This document shows positions 24,277 to 32,890 of a DNA stretch of 34,404 nucleotides, one piece after another; position 1 is the first letter of the stretch; the number at the start of each line of letters is the position of its first letter. The notes below the pieces were generated by a model, which ran no database searches, had not been told where the DNA came from, and worked only from the letters and a program-made list of their open reading frames with translations. A program made the position numbers and the translations under genes. This DNA is from Candidatus Gastranaerophilales bacterium Zag_111 (GTDB lineage: Bacteria > Cyanobacteriota > Vampirovibrionia > Gastranaerophilales > Gastranaerophilaceae), in assembly GCA_001899395.1 (NCBI GenBank), contig MOYD01000062.1:48389-82792 (forward strand), given 5' to 3'.

Positions 24277-25506
24277 ATGTCAATACTAAATAATTACACA
24301 AGAAATAGAGACCCGCGAAAAGGTGAACTAAAAAACAAATCAGAATTTCGGATGCCTGCTGTCACAAGAGAAGATAAGCAATCAATATCTTTGAAAAAAG
24401 GTATAACCATTTCTTCAGTTCTTCACCCGGCGGTATTGGTCATTATTTGGCTTGTCGTAGCGGCTTTGGCTATTTTTGGAATTGATATTTTTAAAAAGCC
24501 GGTTCCTAAAACAAATGACATTGAATTTGTACTGGTTGATAAAGAAGAAACTCCGGTTAATAAAAATACCCCATATAGAGCAGATAGAAATTCCAGAACC
24601 GGCGGCGTAAATGACCCTAAAAAACCGGTGTCATTACCATCGTCTAATCCTGCTTCTAAACCGCAGCCATCATCTCCTTCTCCTGCTCCGGCGCAGAAAA
24701 AGCCTAATATTATAAACAAAATTCAACAATCTGTTGCGCCAACCAAAACACCAACAAAAACGCCTCCAAAGGCAACAACTCCTAATAAAAATGTTACACC
24801 ATCACCAACAGTTCAACAGCCGGTTCCAAAACCTCAAGCGGCTAAACCTCAGCCGCCAACAGCAAGACCTTCTGTTCGTCCGGCAATGACACCAAAGGCA
24901 GTAACAAAACCATCCGGCACTCCATTTAGAGTTCCTGTGCCGCCTGGAGGTACAAAAGCAGGTCAATATGCAACTGGTCCAGTCAGCGGTTCCGGTTCAT
25001 CAAATAGTGGTGGTTCAAAAGGCTCCGGCACATTTGCACCGAACCCGTCATTAGCACCTGTTGGTAACGGTTCAGGTTCAAAACTTGCCTCAAAGGGAAC
25101 TGGTTCAGGTGGTTCCGGCACCGGTTCTGGTTATGGACGCTCTGGTTCAGGTTCAGGCGGAGGTAATCCTGGAGGAGGCGGAGGACGCCCGGGAATTGAT
25201 GCCATAAGAGAACCGGATTTTGGACCTTACATGCGCGAACTTCAAAGACGAATTAAAATGAATTGGGATCCGCCAAAAGGAAACGAAAGTAAACGTGTTG
25301 TTCTTTTATTCAAGATTGCAAAAGACGGTAGACTGCTATCTTGCAGCGTATTCAAATCATCAGGGCTTCAAAATGCAGATAAAGCTGCACTAAACGCGGT
25401 TCATCTGGCGGCTCCGTTTAGACCGTTACCGCCTGAATTTAAAGGACAAAGCATAGATATCCAATTTACATTTGACTATAATGTATTTGGTGCAACAAAA
25501 TATTAA
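24277..25506 (+). CDS. TonB/TolA-like energy-transducing protein
   Basis: This 409-residue protein would carry proton-motive energy from ExbB/ExbD to outer-membrane receptors. A cytoplasmic stretch (~1-45) leads to one membrane helix (~51-72, PAVLVIIWLVVAALAIFGID). A Pro/Lys/Thr-rich periplasmic spacer follows (~112-222), then a Gly/Ser-rich segment (~230-305). The C-terminal TonB/TolA fold (~313-405) has DFGPYMRELQRRIKMNWDPP, FKIAKDGRLLSCSVFKSSGL, ADKAALNAVHLAAPFRPLPP and IDIQFTF. The domain order is canonical, but the protein is long for TonB and its roughly 45-residue N-terminal cytoplasmic extension and Gly/Ser spacer are uncommon. The MNWDPP-type C-terminus is shared by TolA-like and TonB-like proteins, so a Tol-type role cannot be excluded. 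exbB, exbD and exbD follow closely. Confidence 0.9.
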   Translation: MSILNNYTRNRDPRKGELKNKSEFRMPAVTREDKQSISLKKGITISSVLHPAVLVIIWLVVAALAIFGIDIFKKPVPKTNDIEFVLVDKEETPVNKNTPYRADRNSRTGGVNDPKKPVSLPSSNPASKPQPSSPSPAPAQKKPNIINKIQQSVAPTKTPTKTPPKATTPNKNVTPSPTVQQPVPKPQAAKPQPPTARPSVRPAMTPKAVTKPSGTPFRVPVPPGGTKAGQYATGPVSGSGSSNSGGSKGSGTFAPNPSLAPVGNGSGSKLASKGTGSGGSGTGSGYGRSGSGSGGGNPGGGGGRPGIDAIREPDFGPYMRELQRRIKMNWDPPKGNESKRVVLLFKIAKDGRLLSCSVFKSSGLQNADKAALNAVHLAAPFRPLPPEFKGQSIDIQFTFDYNVFGATKY

Positions 25507-25541
25507 ACAAAAGTTATTACAAAAAATGAGGATAAAAAATT

Positions 25542-26192
25542 ATGGAATTATTGTTAGAGTCAATTAAAATGGACTGGCCGGTATTGTTACCAATCTTCTT
25601 GTGTTCAATACTAGTGGTAGGTGTTGTAATCAGCAAATGGTCATTCTATCAGAAAAACCAGCGCGATATTACAGTTTATATGCGTGAACTTAACAGAGAA
25701 CTATCTAAAAATGATATGAATGCAGCACAAAGTATTGCTCTTCGCTGCGGCGGCGTTATTGGAGAGGTAATAGAAGAAGCTGTTAGAATATTTTCAGAAC
25801 AGAGAAACGGTTTTTCACGTTCATTTGATATTTCAGCAGCTCTGGCAACAAGAAAACTTGAAAGTCACTTAACAATACTTGGTACAATCGGTGGTGTCGC
25901 ACCATTCTTAGGTTTGTTTGGTACAGTTGTAAGAATTCTTTTGACATTCAATATTTTAGCAGATTCTGGCAACCAGGCAGCAACAGTTGCATCAGGTATT
26001 GGTTCAGCGTTGATTGCTACAGCTTTCGGTCTTGGTGTTGCGATTGTTGCAGTTATATTTTTCAACTCTTTCCAATCAATTGTTAAACACTATGAAGATG
26101 ATTTCCAACTTATCAAACTGTTGTTCCTAAGCTTTGTTGACTCAGAAGCTGAACCACAGCCAAAATACTCTTCATCAAAGGTTAATTTATAA
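25542..26192 (+). CDS. exbB: ExbB/TolQ-family proton channel subunit
   Basis: The protein has 216 residues, as expected for the MotA/TolQ/ExbB family. There are three membrane helices: ~13-32 (PVLLPIFLCSILVVGVVISK), ~108-135 (the conserved TILGTIGGVAPFLGLFGTVV, residues 111-130) and ~150-175 (SGIGSALIATAFGLGVAIVA). A cytoplasmic loop joins the first two, with a basic Arg/Lys-rich part. ExbB pentamers surround an ExbD dimer and let protons through to drive TonB. The gene sits 35 bp after tonB with GAGG about 10 nt before the ATG, in one operon with two exbD genes. TolQ is the alternative name; I prefer ExbB only because no Tol-Pal genes are in the window. Confidence 0.94.
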   Translation: MELLLESIKMDWPVLLPIFLCSILVVGVVISKWSFYQKNQRDITVYMRELNRELSKNDMNAAQSIALRCGGVIGEVIEEAVRIFSEQRNGFSRSFDISAALATRKLESHLTILGTIGGVAPFLGLFGTVVRILLTFNILADSGNQAATVASGIGSALIATAFGLGVAIVAVIFFNSFQSIVKHYEDDFQLIKLLFLSFVDSEAEPQPKYSSSKVNL

Positions 26193-26207
26193 TACAGGCA
26201 GGCAAAA

Positions 26208-26681
26208 ATGGCATTTTCATCATCAAAAAAGAAACAACAATTATTTACAGAAATCAATATTACGCCGTTGACAGATATTTTTCTTGTTCTGTTAATCATA
26301 ATGATGGTTGTAGCGCCTTCGTTTCAATCAATGGATAATGCCGTTGATGTTCCGGAGGTAAACAACGGGGTTAATATTGAAGATGCAAAGGTTACTGTTT
26401 CAATAACCAAAGACGGCGCAATGTTTGTCAATGGAGAAAGTATTCAAAAATCACAATTAACTGATAAACTTATTGCGGCAAAAGGCGATATTGAAAAGCC
26501 TGAAGTCATAGTTAAAGCAGATAAAGCAATAAAAAGCGCATTAATTATGGATGTAATGAATGCAGCGCAAAATGCCGAATACAAAAAACTTGTTGTTGCA
26601 GGTGAACCGCTTAACAAGAAAGAACAAAAAGAACTTGAACAAAATGCAAAAGTCAATATTCCTCATGAAGGAGAAGAGTAA
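26208..26681 (+). CDS. exbD: ExbD/TolR-family protein, copy 1
   Basis: The protein has 157 residues: a short cytoplasmic start, one membrane helix (~21-38) with the motif NITPLTDIFLVLLIIMMVVA, and a periplasmic ExbD/TolR domain (VTVSITKDGAMFVNGESIQK, EVIVKADKAIKSALIMDVMN). Asp23 is the conserved proton-carrying residue. The C-terminus carries an extra charged tail (KKEQKELEQNAKVNIPHEGE) compared with the second copy. Its stop is followed directly by the ATG of copy 2. Confidence 0.93.
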   Translation: MAFSSSKKKQQLFTEINITPLTDIFLVLLIIMMVVAPSFQSMDNAVDVPEVNNGVNIEDAKVTVSITKDGAMFVNGESIQKSQLTDKLIAAKGDIEKPEVIVKADKAIKSALIMDVMNAAQNAEYKKLVVAGEPLNKKEQKELEQNAKVNIPHEGEE

Positions 26682-27062
26682 ATGAGAGATACATTTAATG
26701 AAATTAACATAACTCCATTAACAGATATATTTCTGGTACTTTTAATCATAATGATGGTTATAGCACCATTGCTAGACCAGCAGGGAATTAGCCTTACAGT
26801 ACCTGAAAACGTTGAACAATCACAGGTTAAAGATGAACCTCAAATTCTGACAATAGTTGTAACTCATAATGACAAGTATTTGATAAATAACGAAGAGGTT
26901 TCACCTGATTTATTAGGCACTGTGTTATCTAAAGAAATCAAAAACTACCCGGATGGGCTTTTAATCCAAGCTGACGGGGATTCAACCCATGGAGCTGTTG
27001 CCAAACTTATGGACAAAGCTCGTTATGCTGGTGTTAAAGCAATTTCAATCGACCAAATTTAG
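26682..27062 (+). CDS. exbD: ExbD/TolR-family protein, copy 2
   Basis: The protein has 126 residues and the same layout as copy 1: INITPLTDIFLVLLIIMMVI with the proton-carrying Asp15, then a compact periplasmic domain (LTIVVTHNDKYLINNEEVSP, LIQADGDSTHGAVAKLMDKA). Its ATG directly abuts the stop of copy 1, and GGAG lies 8 nt upstream inside copy 1, so the two are translated together. Two different ExbD proteins suggest a heterodimer in the ExbB pore, or two alternative partners. It ends the operon at a strong terminator. Confidence 0.93.
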   Translation: MRDTFNEINITPLTDIFLVLLIIMMVIAPLLDQQGISLTVPENVEQSQVKDEPQILTIVVTHNDKYLINNEEVSPDLLGTVLSKEIKNYPDGLLIQADGDSTHGAVAKLMDKARYAGVKAISIDQI

Positions 27063-27064
27063 GA

Positions 27065-27105
27065 CAACAAAAAATCCGGTTTTCAAATAACCGGATTTTT
27101 TGTTG
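27065..27105. terminator. Bidirectional intrinsic terminator
   Basis: A perfect 17-bp stem (27065-27081 with 27089-27105) closes a 7-nt loop. A-rich and T-rich flanks inside the stem make it work in both directions, closing the tonB-exbBDD operon and the convergent S74-protein pair. Confidence 0.92.
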
Positions 27106-27123
27106 TATAGATTTTTAGATTTA

Positions 27124-29244
27124 CTATTTGTGTTTTGCGGCTTCCAGGGCAACTACTTCATCAGCTAGCTTGTCAAGCTGAGCATTTAGGTTTGCATTGT
27201 CTTTCTTCAATGCTGTTATACGCTGCTGGTCTTTAGTGATATTAGAGGCAAGTTTTACAACTCTTGTGTTAATATCTTTTACTGCGTTAATTAGCGCATA
27301 GAACATTTCATCCCATCTGATTTCATAATAGCCTTCGTGGTTTTTGGCAACTGCATTAGGGAAGACTGTTTTTAAATCCTGAGCAATAACACCAACATGC
27401 GGTGTTTTATTCGCATCAGCCTTGAATGTATAATTATATATATTCAAGTTTTTAAGTTCTGCTAAACCGGCAGTGAACTTATCTCCAACGTTTTTCAATC
27501 TCTTGTCTGATTTCAGAATAGGACAACAAGATTTACCATCAATGGTATGCGCCATCGGGTGATCAGCTTGACGCGAACCCCCTTCAGATTCATGTATGTC
27601 GATAGTAATTGATTTTCCAAGAGAAGCATCATTGTATTCGCTACCAAATGCGTTTCTTTTTCGGCAATCACTTTGATTATTACGTGTAGCCATTGTTGAC
27701 CAGTCATAAGATGTACTTATCGGCCAATTAGAAGAGTTCACATAATATTTAGTATTATCAGGACCACTGGAAGAAACAGAGGTACAGATACAGTGTTGTC
27801 TTATATCATGATATTTGTGTTGATTTCTACAGCGTTTACAACCATCCCATGAGCTTGCTGACCTATCAAAACCATCATCACCAGCGAACAATTTCAGACC
27901 TTTTGAAGCGTCAATTGTAGTAAACATGGTTAAGCCTTTTACAACATTTGCAGATGTTACATTGGTGGTATCAGGACGTCTTATAGGGACTTCTATATAG
28001 GACTGCCCACGAACAATCAAGTTACCGTTTATAACAACGGAAGCATCCGGAGCATTGGCAATACCACTTTTTTGGTAAGATGTATTGGAATTCGTAACAT
28101 TGTGAACTTCAAGAATTGCAGCAGCTTTTTCAGAATCAGGTTCGTTCGGCACATATTGTCTTGGGTAACTGCCTATAAATATTCTTTCATGATCTCCTGT
28201 AAATAAGTTATTGTATGATGATATATCATTAGTAGGCGAGTCTTCATCAACCTGAGCGTCACTCTGTACAGCACCGGAAAATGCTCCAATACAGGTTTTA
28301 TAAGAACCTGAAGTTATTTTTTGGCAAGCATTTATACCAACCGCAGTGTTATAACTACCGGAAGTAACTTTTCCTAATGCTTGATAACCAATAGCCGTAT
28401 TATAAGTACCGGAAGTTAGTTTATTCAATGAATTGTTCCCAACTCCAACATTGTAATGAGAACTCGATGAATTAGAATCTGTAGCAATATTATTACCAAT
28501 AAATGTGTTATAATAACCAAGACTTGAACCGCCTGAATTGTGTCCAATAATTGTATTATGGTGGAAGCTTGTATTATCTATGTTGGTTGCTGCACCATTA
28601 CCAATAACAGTATTGCCTGTCACATTTGAATCCAAGCTTGAAGCAGCATTTACACCAACAACTGTATTATATGAACCCTTCTTGAGTGTTTCCATTGCGC
28701 TGAAACCAACTGCTGTATTACCGGTACCGTCTTTCGCGTCGGATAAAGCATTACGTCCATATGCAGTGTTAGACTTTGCATCATTTGTTATAGTATTATA
28801 AGTACCACCAAGCATGAAGTTACCATAGCCAACAAACATTGAGCCTACATTACTGCCTGCCGGGTTTGAGAATGTGCTGCCATATCTGAAATGAAATTGA
28901 TTTTGCGGATATCTGAGCCCACCCATAATAATTTTATCTGATGGTCTTATTAACAATTTTGAGTATAAAGTATTACCGGCAGCGTCTGCAGAATACAACG
29001 GAACTTCACCGGCTCCGCTTGGGGTCATACCAATAAAAGCAGATGCTGTCATTGACTTATTTGTAGTATCATAGTAAGCATCGTTTTCATCATCTGCCGG
29101 AACAAATGACCACACATCATCTACTGAAAAATTACTAAACCTTGTAGTAAATACCGGTGAAAACGCGGCTAACAGTATTGATAATGTCAACAACAATACC
29201 ATAACTTCTGCTAAAGTGAACGCTTTTAATTTATTATACTTCAT
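27124..29244 (-). CDS. Prepilin-leader protein with Hep_Hag-like repeats and S74 chaperone domain (copy 2)
   Basis: This 706-residue protein starts with a prepilin signal (MKYNKLKA^FTLAEVMVLLLT; Glu at mature position 5) and a membrane helix to ~residue 30. A middle region (~130-330) has repeated N-T-A-x-G motifs spaced 14-30 residues: GTGNTAVGFSAMETL, GSYNTVVGVNAASSL, SGTYNTAIGYQALGKV, SGSYNTAVGINACQKI. These are like heads of YadA-type trimeric adhesins. A Cys-rich segment (CKRC, CICTS, SDCRK, SCCP) follows. The last ~128 residues are an S74 intramolecular chaperone starting SDKRLKNV (Ser579-Asp580), with THVGVIAQDL-type sequence, a DEMFYALINAVKDI stretch and a C-terminal coiled coil. S74 domains trimerise their passenger and then cut themselves off. 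The start is ATG 29244, with GGAG 6 nt upstream; an ATG 12 nt earlier contains that site. It forms an operon with the next entry. Confidence 0.88.
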   Translation of the reverse strand: MKYNKLKAFTLAEVMVLLLTLSILLAAFSPVFTTRFSNFSVDDVWSFVPADDENDAYYDTTNKSMTASAFIGMTPSGAGEVPLYSADAAGNTLYSKLLIRPSDKIIMGGLRYPQNQFHFRYGSTFSNPAGSNVGSMFVGYGNFMLGGTYNTITNDAKSNTAYGRNALSDAKDGTGNTAVGFSAMETLKKGSYNTVVGVNAASSLDSNVTGNTVIGNGAATNIDNTSFHHNTIIGHNSGGSSLGYYNTFIGNNIATDSNSSSSHYNVGVGNNSLNKLTSGTYNTAIGYQALGKVTSGSYNTAVGINACQKITSGSYKTCIGAFSGAVQSDAQVDEDSPTNDISSYNNLFTGDHERIFIGSYPRQYVPNEPDSEKAAAILEVHNVTNSNTSYQKSGIANAPDASVVINGNLIVRGQSYIEVPIRRPDTTNVTSANVVKGLTMFTTIDASKGLKLFAGDDGFDRSASSWDGCKRCRNQHKYHDIRQHCICTSVSSSGPDNTKYYVNSSNWPISTSYDWSTMATRNNQSDCRKRNAFGSEYNDASLGKSITIDIHESEGGSRQADHPMAHTIDGKSCCPILKSDKRLKNVGDKFTAGLAELKNLNIYNYTFKADANKTPHVGVIAQDLKTVFPNAVAKNHEGYYEIRWDEMFYALINAVKDINTRVVKLASNITKDQQRITALKKDNANLNAQLDKLADEVVALEAAKHK

Positions 29245-29255
29245 CTTTGACTCCA

Positions 29256-31226
29256 TTATTTATTTTCAAGTTTATTAATTCTTTTAGTCAACTCATCAAT
29301 ACGTTTTTGGGTTGATTTATGTTTCTTTGCAATTACATCCGTATCTGCTTCAATATCTGAAAGATTAGTTGCTAAAGTGTCTAAATCTTTATCAATTTTC
29401 TTGATTGAATTGATAGTCGCATAGAACATGCCATCCCATTGAATACCAAGATAGCCGTCTTTACCTTCAAACACAGAATCAGGTAAAAATTCTTTCAAAT
29501 CCTGAGCCATAACACCAACATTAGCAGTATTTGACTTATCATTTTTGAACGTATAGTTATATGGCATAACATACATTATTTTGTCAAGTGCATCAGTATT
29601 TTCAGTAATATTTTCTTTCAGTCTAATATCAGAAAGTTGCAGATTAGGGCAATTTGTTGTATTAGTAGGATAACCGCGACCATCCATACAAACCGGAGCA
29701 AGTCGTTCCTGAGTTCCAAATGCCATAGCCGATGCTGAAGCCGGTTCTTTAGCTCTTTTATGACCGTTCGGATTAAATACAGAACCAATAGTTCCACCTG
29801 CAACTGCACCCCATGCAGTAACAAATGCAACAGACCCAATACCTGCTGTTGGTATAGCAATAACAGCAGCAATCGCTTCGACAATAGCACCAATAATGGT
29901 TCCTAAAATTCCGCATTTAGGGTAAGTACGATATTTTTTTCTACCTGTACCACAATTACGACCACAATAATCATCAGCAGTTTCCTGAGAAGACACTGTG
30001 TTAAGCGGCATTGAAAAAGCAGGAGAACCAAGTTTACCGGTATCTGCAAACGGCATATACAAATTGCCTCTTAATACAAAATTAGAATTGAGGACAACCG
30101 TTGGTGCAACATTAGGTTGAGCTACTAATGTACCGGCTTGCGTACTATCCATATTGTGAATTTCTAATACAGAACGACCGTTAAATCCGTTTGGTGTACC
30201 TCCGATAAATACGTGATCAAATTTATCATTAGACCAGTTCGCTGGAGTAGGAGAACTATTAAGTCCATTATTATTCGCAGACGCATATCCGATGCAAGTT
30301 TTTGACCCTTGATTAGAATAAGCACTTCCCATAATTATACTATTGCAGGCATTATATCCAACCGCGGTAACGTCTCGAGAATATTCAAAGTTTCCGTCAT
30401 AAACTTCATAACCAACGATAGTATTATGTTTAGCTCTGGAACCGCCATACATGCCAGATGCGACAATAGTATTTTTTGTAGCATTAGATGAGCTAAAACC
30501 AGCTGTTGCGACACCATAACCAACAAAAACGTTATTACTGCCTGATGATGAGTCTAATGAAAGAACTCTGCCGCCGATTGCAACGGTATCACTTATCCCA
30601 TTTTTTCCTCGACCGGTATTTGCCCCAATTAAAATATTATTAGAACCGCTTAAATATTGACCGGAATTTGCACCGATTGCAATATCGTTGGAATTATCCG
30701 CACCCGGTTCAGCTAATGCAGCATGACCTATACCAATTGAGGAGTTTAATTTTTTATCCCAATTTGCATACGCTCTTAAACCGGCAATAGTGTTATTATC
30801 TCCTCTGGAGTTAAAAGTCTTTGTTGAACCTTCCGGAGCAGTTGAGGTAATGAGGTTGCCATTAGCATCCAAAGATAACAAACCTGTTAAAGTTCCGTTC
30901 CCTTCGCCATATCTAAACTGAATATGGTTTTGGTTATTCTTCGCTCTTAAATAAACTTTCGCGTAAGGTCTATAACTTCCGCTTAGTGCATTAGGGTTTA
31001 TACCAAAATAAGCTGCTGAAGACAGACCTTCAACACCCGGATCATAAAAAGCGTCTTTTGCGTTTGTTACAAAACTCCAAACCGGTTCATTCGCTATTGT
31101 ATCAGAAGATTTTCTCTTTGTCATAATCGGTGCCATTGCAGCAAACAAGACCGCTACAATTACCAATACGATTAATAATTCTGTTAGCGAAAAGCCTCTT
31201 TTAAATATATTCAATTTCATCCTCAT
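29256..31226 (-). CDS. Prepilin-leader protein with Hep_Hag-like repeats and S74 chaperone domain (copy 1)
   Basis: This 656-residue protein is the upstream partner of the previous entry. Its leader is MRMKLNIFKRG^FSLTELLIV with the canonical Gly at -1 and Glu at mature position 5, and the hydrophobic helix runs to ~residue 33. The middle (~120-370) carries repeats such as NTIAGLRAYANW, SSIGIGHAALAEP, NDIAIGANSGQYL, NNILIGANTG and NNVFVGYGVA. A hydrophobic Gly/Ala segment (IIGAIVEAIAAVIAIPTAGI and on, ~residues 450-490) is absent from its neighbour. The S74 domain begins at ~532 with SDIRLKENI, followed by ANVGVMAQDLKEFLPDS, QWDGMFYATINSIKKI and a coiled-coil tail. ATG 31226 has GGAG 4 nt upstream and a strong promoter ~30 nt before it. 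The stop lies 11 nt before the next gene's ATG. Secretion probably uses prepilin peptidase and pilus machinery encoded elsewhere. Confidence 0.88.
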   Translation of the reverse strand: MRMKLNIFKRGFSLTELLIVLVIVAVLFAAMAPIMTKRKSSDTIANEPVWSFVTNAKDAFYDPGVEGLSSAAYFGINPNALSGSYRPYAKVYLRAKNNQNHIQFRYGEGNGTLTGLLSLDANGNLITSTAPEGSTKTFNSRGDNNTIAGLRAYANWDKKLNSSIGIGHAALAEPGADNSNDIAIGANSGQYLSGSNNILIGANTGRGKNGISDTVAIGGRVLSLDSSSGSNNVFVGYGVATAGFSSSNATKNTIVASGMYGGSRAKHNTIVGYEVYDGNFEYSRDVTAVGYNACNSIIMGSAYSNQGSKTCIGYASANNNGLNSSPTPANWSNDKFDHVFIGGTPNGFNGRSVLEIHNMDSTQAGTLVAQPNVAPTVVLNSNFVLRGNLYMPFADTGKLGSPAFSMPLNTVSSQETADDYCGRNCGTGRKKYRTYPKCGILGTIIGAIVEAIAAVIAIPTAGIGSVAFVTAWGAVAGGTIGSVFNPNGHKRAKEPASASAMAFGTQERLAPVCMDGRGYPTNTTNCPNLQLSDIRLKENITENTDALDKIMYVMPYNYTFKNDKSNTANVGVMAQDLKEFLPDSVFEGKDGYLGIQWDGMFYATINSIKKIDKDLDTLATNLSDIEADTDVIAKKHKSTQKRIDELTKRINKLENK

Positions 31227-31255
31227 CAAACTCCAAAATCTATCTTAATAATATT

Positions 31256-31284
31256 ATTATAGCATATCACGCCCTGTAATTCAA
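31256..31284 (-). promoter_or_regulatory. Promoter of the S74-protein operon
   Basis: Read leftward: TTGAAT (31284-31279), a 17-bp spacer, TATAAT (31261-31256), with an extended TGC before the -10. It is one of the best promoter matches in the window. Confidence 0.85.
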
Positions 31285-31401
31285 CGGGTAATTAAAATAT
31301 TAACATTATTAGCTCAATTTAAAGCAATTTAAGGCAACTTTAGTATATACAAAACTTTACATTTTACAATAAATTTTATATATGCAAATGAAACTTCCTC
31401 G

Positions 31402-31410
31402 TGGTAAAAT
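31402..31410 (+). promoter_or_regulatory. Extended -10 implying a leaderless MFS transcript
   Basis: TGG-TAAAAT at 31402-31410 is an extended -10. Only 6 nt separate it from the ATG at 31417, there is no good -35 and no ribosome site, so the transcript may begin at the start codon. Confidence 0.5.
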
Positions 31411-31416
31411 CAAGTT

Positions 31417-32808
31417 ATGACGCAAAAAAATATAAAATGGGTATTGTGTTTCCTCATTATCATGGGGAATTTCATGGGTATGCTGGATTCCAGTTCAGTC
31501 AACCTTGCACTTTTTCCGATTGCTAAAGGGCTTAATATTACGCTTGTTGAAGTTCAATGGGTTGTTATTGCGTACATGCTCGTTTTAACCGTTTTTCTTC
31601 CGTTTTTCGGAAGACTTGGTGATATCTTTCCTAAGAATAAGATTTACGCATTTGGTTTTTTAACCTTTGCCATCGGAGCTTTGCTTAACTCAACTGCTAA
31701 CAATTTTTATTTATTAATAATATACCGCTGTATAGAAGCAATGGGCGCTTCAATTATGGTTGCAAACGGTCCCGCGTCAATTGCTGCACTTTTTAAAGGT
31801 GAAGAAAGAGGCAAAGCTTTAGGGTTAAATGCCTGCATTGTCGCAATCGGCGGTATGAGCGGTCCTGCTGTCGGAGGGTTTTTGATACACTTTTTTGACT
31901 GGCATGCAATATTTTTGCCATCAGTTCCGATTGCGCTTATTGCTGCTTATTTATCCTACAAATGGCTTCCTTCTTATATGAAAAAGAAGTCGTTTAAATT
32001 TGACTACAAAGGCTTTTTATATTTTACTATCGGGTTATTTACCTTGCTTCTGGCGATTTCAGAAGGTCATACTTGGGGCTGGAAATCATTAAAAATTATT
32101 GTTCTTGGCACTATTACACTGATTTTTGGCGGGTTGTTTTATTTTAGGGATAAGAAAATTAATTACCCGCTGATAAATTTCAAAATGTTCAAAATTAAAA
32201 CATTTACCTTTGGTAATATTGCAGTTATGACGTCTTATATGTGTATGTTCACAAACGGCGTGCTATTGCCGTTTTTCTTACAAGAAGTTGTTAAATATAA
32301 CGCGTTCTTAACAGGGTTGCTTGTTTTGCCGTATTCAGTTGCGTCGTCTGCTGTAGCGCCTTTTGCAGGAAGTTACGCCGGTAAAAACGGAAGCCGCATG
32401 CTAACTCTTGTTGGTCCTTCAATTTACATAATCGCTCTAATTATTTTCACAACATTTTCACCAAAAACACCCATGTGGGAAATTATTTTAGCCTCTGTCA
32501 TCATGGGAATTGGCAACGGATGTTTTCAATCACCGTCTAACAACGCAATAATAACAAGTGTTAATAAGGAAGAACTTGGGATTGCAAGCGGAATTCTATC
32601 TCTATCGCGCAACCTTGGTAATATTTTGGGTGTTGCTGTGACAATTACTCTATTTGACAGTTTTAGAGAAATATTGATTACTGACGGTAAAAATTATCAA
32701 CAAGCGTTTTTGAATTCATACCACTACACAATGGCTTTTGGCATAGTCTTCGGTATTAGCTGCTTTTTGTGTTCATATATTGCGTATGCGCCTAACAACA
32801 AAGCTTAA
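31417..32808 (+). CDS. MFS transporter, DHA2-like drug/H+ antiporter family
   Basis: This 463-residue inner-membrane protein has 12-14 hydrophobic helices. An early MGMLDSSSVNLALFPIAKGL (~20-39) matches the DHA2 helix-1 motif with Asp24. GRLGDIFPKNK (~65-75) is MFS motif A, and GGMSGPAVGGFL (~145-156) matches antiporter motif C. This points to proton-driven export of small hydrophobic compounds; the substrate cannot be read from sequence. It diverges from the S74-protein operon across 190 bp. There is no ribosome site before the ATG, in line with the leaderless promoter. No MFP/TolC partner genes are adjacent, so any EmrAB-like complex would need parts from elsewhere. Confidence 0.9.
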   Translation: MTQKNIKWVLCFLIIMGNFMGMLDSSSVNLALFPIAKGLNITLVEVQWVVIAYMLVLTVFLPFFGRLGDIFPKNKIYAFGFLTFAIGALLNSTANNFYLLIIYRCIEAMGASIMVANGPASIAALFKGEERGKALGLNACIVAIGGMSGPAVGGFLIHFFDWHAIFLPSVPIALIAAYLSYKWLPSYMKKKSFKFDYKGFLYFTIGLFTLLLAISEGHTWGWKSLKIIVLGTITLIFGGLFYFRDKKINYPLINFKMFKIKTFTFGNIAVMTSYMCMFTNGVLLPFFLQEVVKYNAFLTGLLVLPYSVASSAVAPFAGSYAGKNGSRMLTLVGPSIYIIALIIFTTFSPKTPMWEIILASVIMGIGNGCFQSPSNNAIITSVNKEELGIASGILSLSRNLGNILGVAVTITLFDSFREILITDGKNYQQAFLNSYHYTMAFGIVFGISCFLCSYIAYAPNNKA

Positions 32809-32830
32809 ATGTAAAAAATGTTACACACTT

Positions 32831-32860
32831 TTGACATGACAGCATTATATCTGCAATAAT
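32831..32860 (+). promoter_or_regulatory. Promoter of smc
   Basis: A perfect TTGACA (32831-32836), an 18-bp spacer and AATAAT (32855-32860; 5 of 6) lie 31 nt before the smc ATG. Confidence 0.7.
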
Positions 32861-32890
32861 AGGATTAAATGCTGGACTTAGGTAGATTTT

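Noticed and set aside
27124-31226. The S74 proteins as prophage tail spikes
   Set aside because: No other phage structural or integrase gene is near, and both proteins begin with prepilin leaders rather than phage baseplate-binding domains.
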